Assembly (NCBI GenBank): GCA_016871195.1
Contig: VFZN01000002.1
Span: 1 to 64,000, forward strand
Direction of reading: 5' to 3'
Length of the DNA stretch: 64,000 nt
Origin: Acidobacteriota bacterium
GTDB taxonomy: Bacteria > Acidobacteriota > Vicinamibacteria > Vicinamibacterales > UBA2999
This document shows, piece after piece, positions 62,013 through 64,000 of the stretch. The position numbers were made by a program, and so were the translations under genes. Position 1 is the first letter of the stretch. Each line of letters starts with the position of its first letter. The notes beneath the pieces were generated by a model. It was given only the letters and a program-made list of their open reading frames with translations. It had not been told where the DNA came from and did no database searches.

Positions 62013-63419
62013 GTGCCTGTCTCTCTTGTCACCGTCTCGTACATCCTGGCCGGCCTGCTGTTCATCGTCAGCCTGGGCGGCCTCTCGGCGCAGACCACCG
62101 CACGGCGCGGCAACCTCTACGGCATCCTGGGCATGCTGCTCGCGGTGCTGGCCACGGTGCTCGCCCCTCAGGTCACCAGCTACGGTCTGCTGATCGGCAT
62201 GCTGGTCGTGGGCGGAGCCATCGGCGCGGTGCTTGCGGCGCGCGTCGAGATGACCGCTATGCCGCAGCTGGTTGCCATCCTGCACAGCTTTGTCGGCGCG
62301 GCCGCCGTGCTCGTGGGCTTTGCCTCGCTGCTCGGCCCGTCGACCGGGCTCGCCGGTGCCGAAGCCCGCATCCATGAAGTGGAAATCTTCATCGGCGTCT
62401 TCATCGGGGCCGTCACCTTCACCGGTTCAGTCATCGCATTCGGGAAGCTGCAGGGTGTCATCGCCAGCAAGCCCTTGCTGCTGCCCGGCCGCCATGTACT
62501 CAACCTGGGGATGATTGCTACCTGCATCGTGCTGGCCATGCAGTTTGTCGGCGTGGAAGGCCCGGGGGGCCATCCACCCGTGATGCCGCTGGTGCTGTGC
62601 GCCGGGCTCGCCGCGCTCGTGGGCATTCATCTGGTCATGGCGATTGGCGGCGCCGACATGCCGGTCGTCGTGTCGATGCTCAACAGCTATTCGGGCTGGG
62701 CGGCGTCGGCCGCCGGCTTCATGCTGGCCAACGATCTGCTGATCATCACCGGTGCCCTCGTCGGCTCGAGCGGCGCCATTCTGAGCTACATCATGTGCGC
62801 GGCCATGAACCGCTCGTTCCTGAGCGTCATTCTCGGCGGCTTCGGAGCGGCGGAAGGAGCCGCCCCGGCCGCCGGTGCCGCCCCCCAGGGCGAGGTCGTG
62901 GCGATTACCGCCGCCGACACGGCCGACCTGCTGCGGCAGGCCTCGCGCGTCATCATCGTGCCCGGGTACGGCATGGCCGTGGCCCAGGCCCAGTATCCGC
63001 TCTACGAAATCACCAAACTGCTGCGCGAGCGCGGCGTCGAGGTGCGCTTTGCCATCCACCCGGTGGCCGGTCGCCTGCCCGGGCACATGAATGTGCTGCT
63101 GGCCGAGGCCAAGGTGCCCTACGACATCGTCCTTGAGATGGACGAGATCAACGACGACTTCCCCGAGACCGATGTCGTCATCGTCATCGGCGCCAACGAC
63201 ATCGTGAATCCTGGTGCGCTCGACGATCCGTCGAGCCCCATTTACGGCATGCCCGTGCTCGAGGTGTGGAAGGCCCGCACGAGCATCGTGCTCAAGCGCG
63301 GCATGGCCAGCGGCTATGCCGGCGTCGAGAACCCGCTGTTCTACCTCGGTAACACGCGCATGCTCTTCGGCGACGCGAAGAAGACCGTCGACGCCCTGCT
63401 GGCCGCGCTGCGCGACTGA
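62013..63419 (+). CDS. pntB: NAD(P) transhydrogenase subunit beta PntB
   Basis: 468 aa. The first 270 residues are membrane helices ([40 protein letters not shown]) and the rest is the NADP-binding domain III with [38 protein letters not shown] and [13 protein letters not shown]. The start is GTG 62013, 39 nt after pntA. It completes the proton-pumping transhydrogenase. Confidence 0.96.
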   Translation: MPVSLVTVSYILAGLLFIVSLGGLSAQTTARRGNLYGILGMLLAVLATVLAPQVTSYGLLIGMLVVGGAIGAVLAARVEMTAMPQLVAILHSFVGAAAVLVGFASLLGPSTGLAGAEARIHEVEIFIGVFIGAVTFTGSVIAFGKLQGVIASKPLLLPGRHVLNLGMIATCIVLAMQFVGVEGPGGHPPVMPLVLCAGLAALVGIHLVMAIGGADMPVVVSMLNSYSGWAASAAGFMLANDLLIITGALVGSSGAILSYIMCAAMNRSFLSVILGGFGAAEGAAPAAGAAPQGEVVAITAADTADLLRQASRVIIVPGYGMAVAQAQYPLYEITKLLRERGVEVRFAIHPVAGRLPGHMNVLLAEAKVPYDIVLEMDEINDDFPETDVVIVIGANDIVNPGALDDPSSPIYGMPVLEVWKARTSIVLKRGMASGYAGVENPLFYLGNTRMLFGDAKKTVDALLAALRD

Positions 63420-63432
63420 GGCGCGGCACCCG

Positions 63433-63459
63433 GCGACGGGCCGCGAACGGGCCCGTCGC
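63433..63459. terminator. GC hairpin between convergent pntB and decarboxylase genes
   Basis: GCGACGGGCC and GGCCCGTCGC form a perfect 10-bp stem with a 7 nt loop, placed 14 nt after the pntB stop and 13 nt before the end of the convergent gene. No T tract. Probably a bidirectional terminator. Confidence 0.55.
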
Positions 63460-63471
63460 GCCCCCGATGCG

Positions 63472-64000
63472 TCAGGCCGTCGGCGCGTCGGGCTGCTCGG
63501 CGGCCGCGCGCATCGCCTTCCAGAGCGCCTCCACATGGATGCGCTCGGTCTGTTCTGCTCCGATCGAGACGCGCACCATCCAGTGCCCGTCGAGCAGCGC
63601 CGGCGTCAGATAGGCCGCACCCGACGCATTCACACGCTCGCACCACGCCAGGGTATGCCGGTCAAGCGCCTCGCCGGCGCACCCAGCCGGAATGTGCCGT
63701 ACGCACACCGTCTGCAGCGGCACCGGTGCCACGACATACCAGTCAGGGCACGTGCGCACCTGGGCATCGAGCCACCGTGCATGGTCGAGATCACGGCGCA
63801 GCCGCGCCTGCAGCCCTGAGACGCCCTGCTCGCGCATCAGGAACCACAGCTTGAGTGCACGGAACCGCCGCCCGAGGGGAATACCCCAGTCGCGATAGTT
63901 CGTCACACGATCATCGACCGCGGTGCGCAGATAGCTCGGGTTGGTCGACATGACGCGCACAAGATGCTGCGGGTCGCGCACGCAGTAGAGCGAACAGTCG
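63472..64000 (-). CDS. Pyridoxal-dependent aromatic amino acid decarboxylase family, 5' part outside window
   Basis: The last 176 codons of a group II PLP decarboxylase (DDC family). Diagnostic pieces are VMSTNPSYLR, YRDWGIPLGRRFRALKLWF and LRRDLDHARWLDAQV, and the C-terminal VNASGAAYLTPALLDG. The frame is open to the right window edge, so the PLP lysine and the start lie outside. Members decarboxylate aromatic amino acids such as tryptophan or DOPA, or related compounds; specificity cannot be told from this part. Confidence 0.88.
   Translation of the reverse strand, partial: DCSLYCVRDPQHLVRVMSTNPSYLRTAVDDRVTNYRDWGIPLGRRFRALKLWFLMREQGVSGLQARLRRDLDHARWLDAQVRTCPDWYVVAPVPLQTVCVRHIPAGCAGEALDRHTLAWCERVNASGAAYLTPALLDGHWMVRVSIGAEQTERIHVEALWKAMRAAAEQPDAPTA

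Overview
This 64 kb window is chromosomal, GC-rich (roughly two thirds G+C by eye), very densely coded and free of obvious mobile DNA. Several traits suggest an Acidobacteriota genome, most plausibly class Vicinamibacteria: a TonB receptor with an N-terminal carboxypeptidase-regulatory-like domain, menaquinone made by the futalosine route (mqnE, mqnB, mqnD), a SufU/SufT-type Suf operon, a bacterial deoxyhypusine-synthase-like protein and several small secreted proteins of unknown function. This placement is inferred from gene content and no search was run. No rRNA, tRNA, CRISPR array, insertion sequence or prophage was seen. The longest stretch without a gene is 8498-8927, and it holds a promoter region and a cobalamin riboswitch.

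Layout. 1-6167: a truncated NagZ-type glycosidase, molybdopterin genes moaB-moeA, a TIGR04076/aldo-keto reductase fusion and an NhaC-type antiporter. 6186-8497 (minus): superoxide dismutase, mqnE and a YjbQ-type protein. 8650-14690 (plus): a riboswitch-controlled B12 uptake unit made of a TonB receptor, an ABC ATPase, a permease, a secreted binding protein and a second binding protein without a signal peptide. 25495-15265 (minus): one continuous run rrf2-iscS-sufA-sufB-sufC-sufD-sufS-sufU-sufT-mqnB-mqnD followed by a secreted hydrolase, preceded by a promoter that overlaps an IscR-like operator. 25661-30301: MoeB-rhodanese and SIMPL genes divergent from homoserine dehydrogenase, a CoA-transferase and a small protein. 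30353-34190: an iron locus with FeoB split into two genes, a membrane-anchored DtxR/FeoA protein and a divergent DtxR/MntR regulator, with a perfect palindromic operator between them. 34115-40847: phosphoglycolate phosphatase, a QueC-like protein, NagA, a DUF5615 protein, a deoxyhypusine-synthase-like protein, a flavin reductase, FabI and a low-complexity protein.

41006-49428 is a bidirectional arginine regulon. argR, an argG-derived gene and argH lie on the minus strand, and argC-argB-argD-argA-like-argJ-argF on the plus strand, with ARG-box-like sequences over the -10 regions of both promoters. The only argG-related gene encodes 227 aa instead of about 400 aa and lacks conserved catalytic motifs. 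49572-64000 holds pxpA, a secreted M24 peptidase, a DUF1624-like membrane protein, OsmC, a Tat-exported amidase, a frameshifted DUF1801-GNAT gene, fhs, two cupins, pntA-pntB and the end of a PLP decarboxylase.

The strongest window-wide signal is regulatory. At about a dozen unlinked genes a TANNNT -10 box sits 6-8 nt before the start codon, which implies leaderless mRNAs. In two divergent pairs the two -10 boxes overlap on one short palindrome. The most unusual protein signals are the shrunken ArgG, the TIGR04076-aldo/keto reductase fusion, and the split FeoB with a membrane DtxR/FeoA partner.
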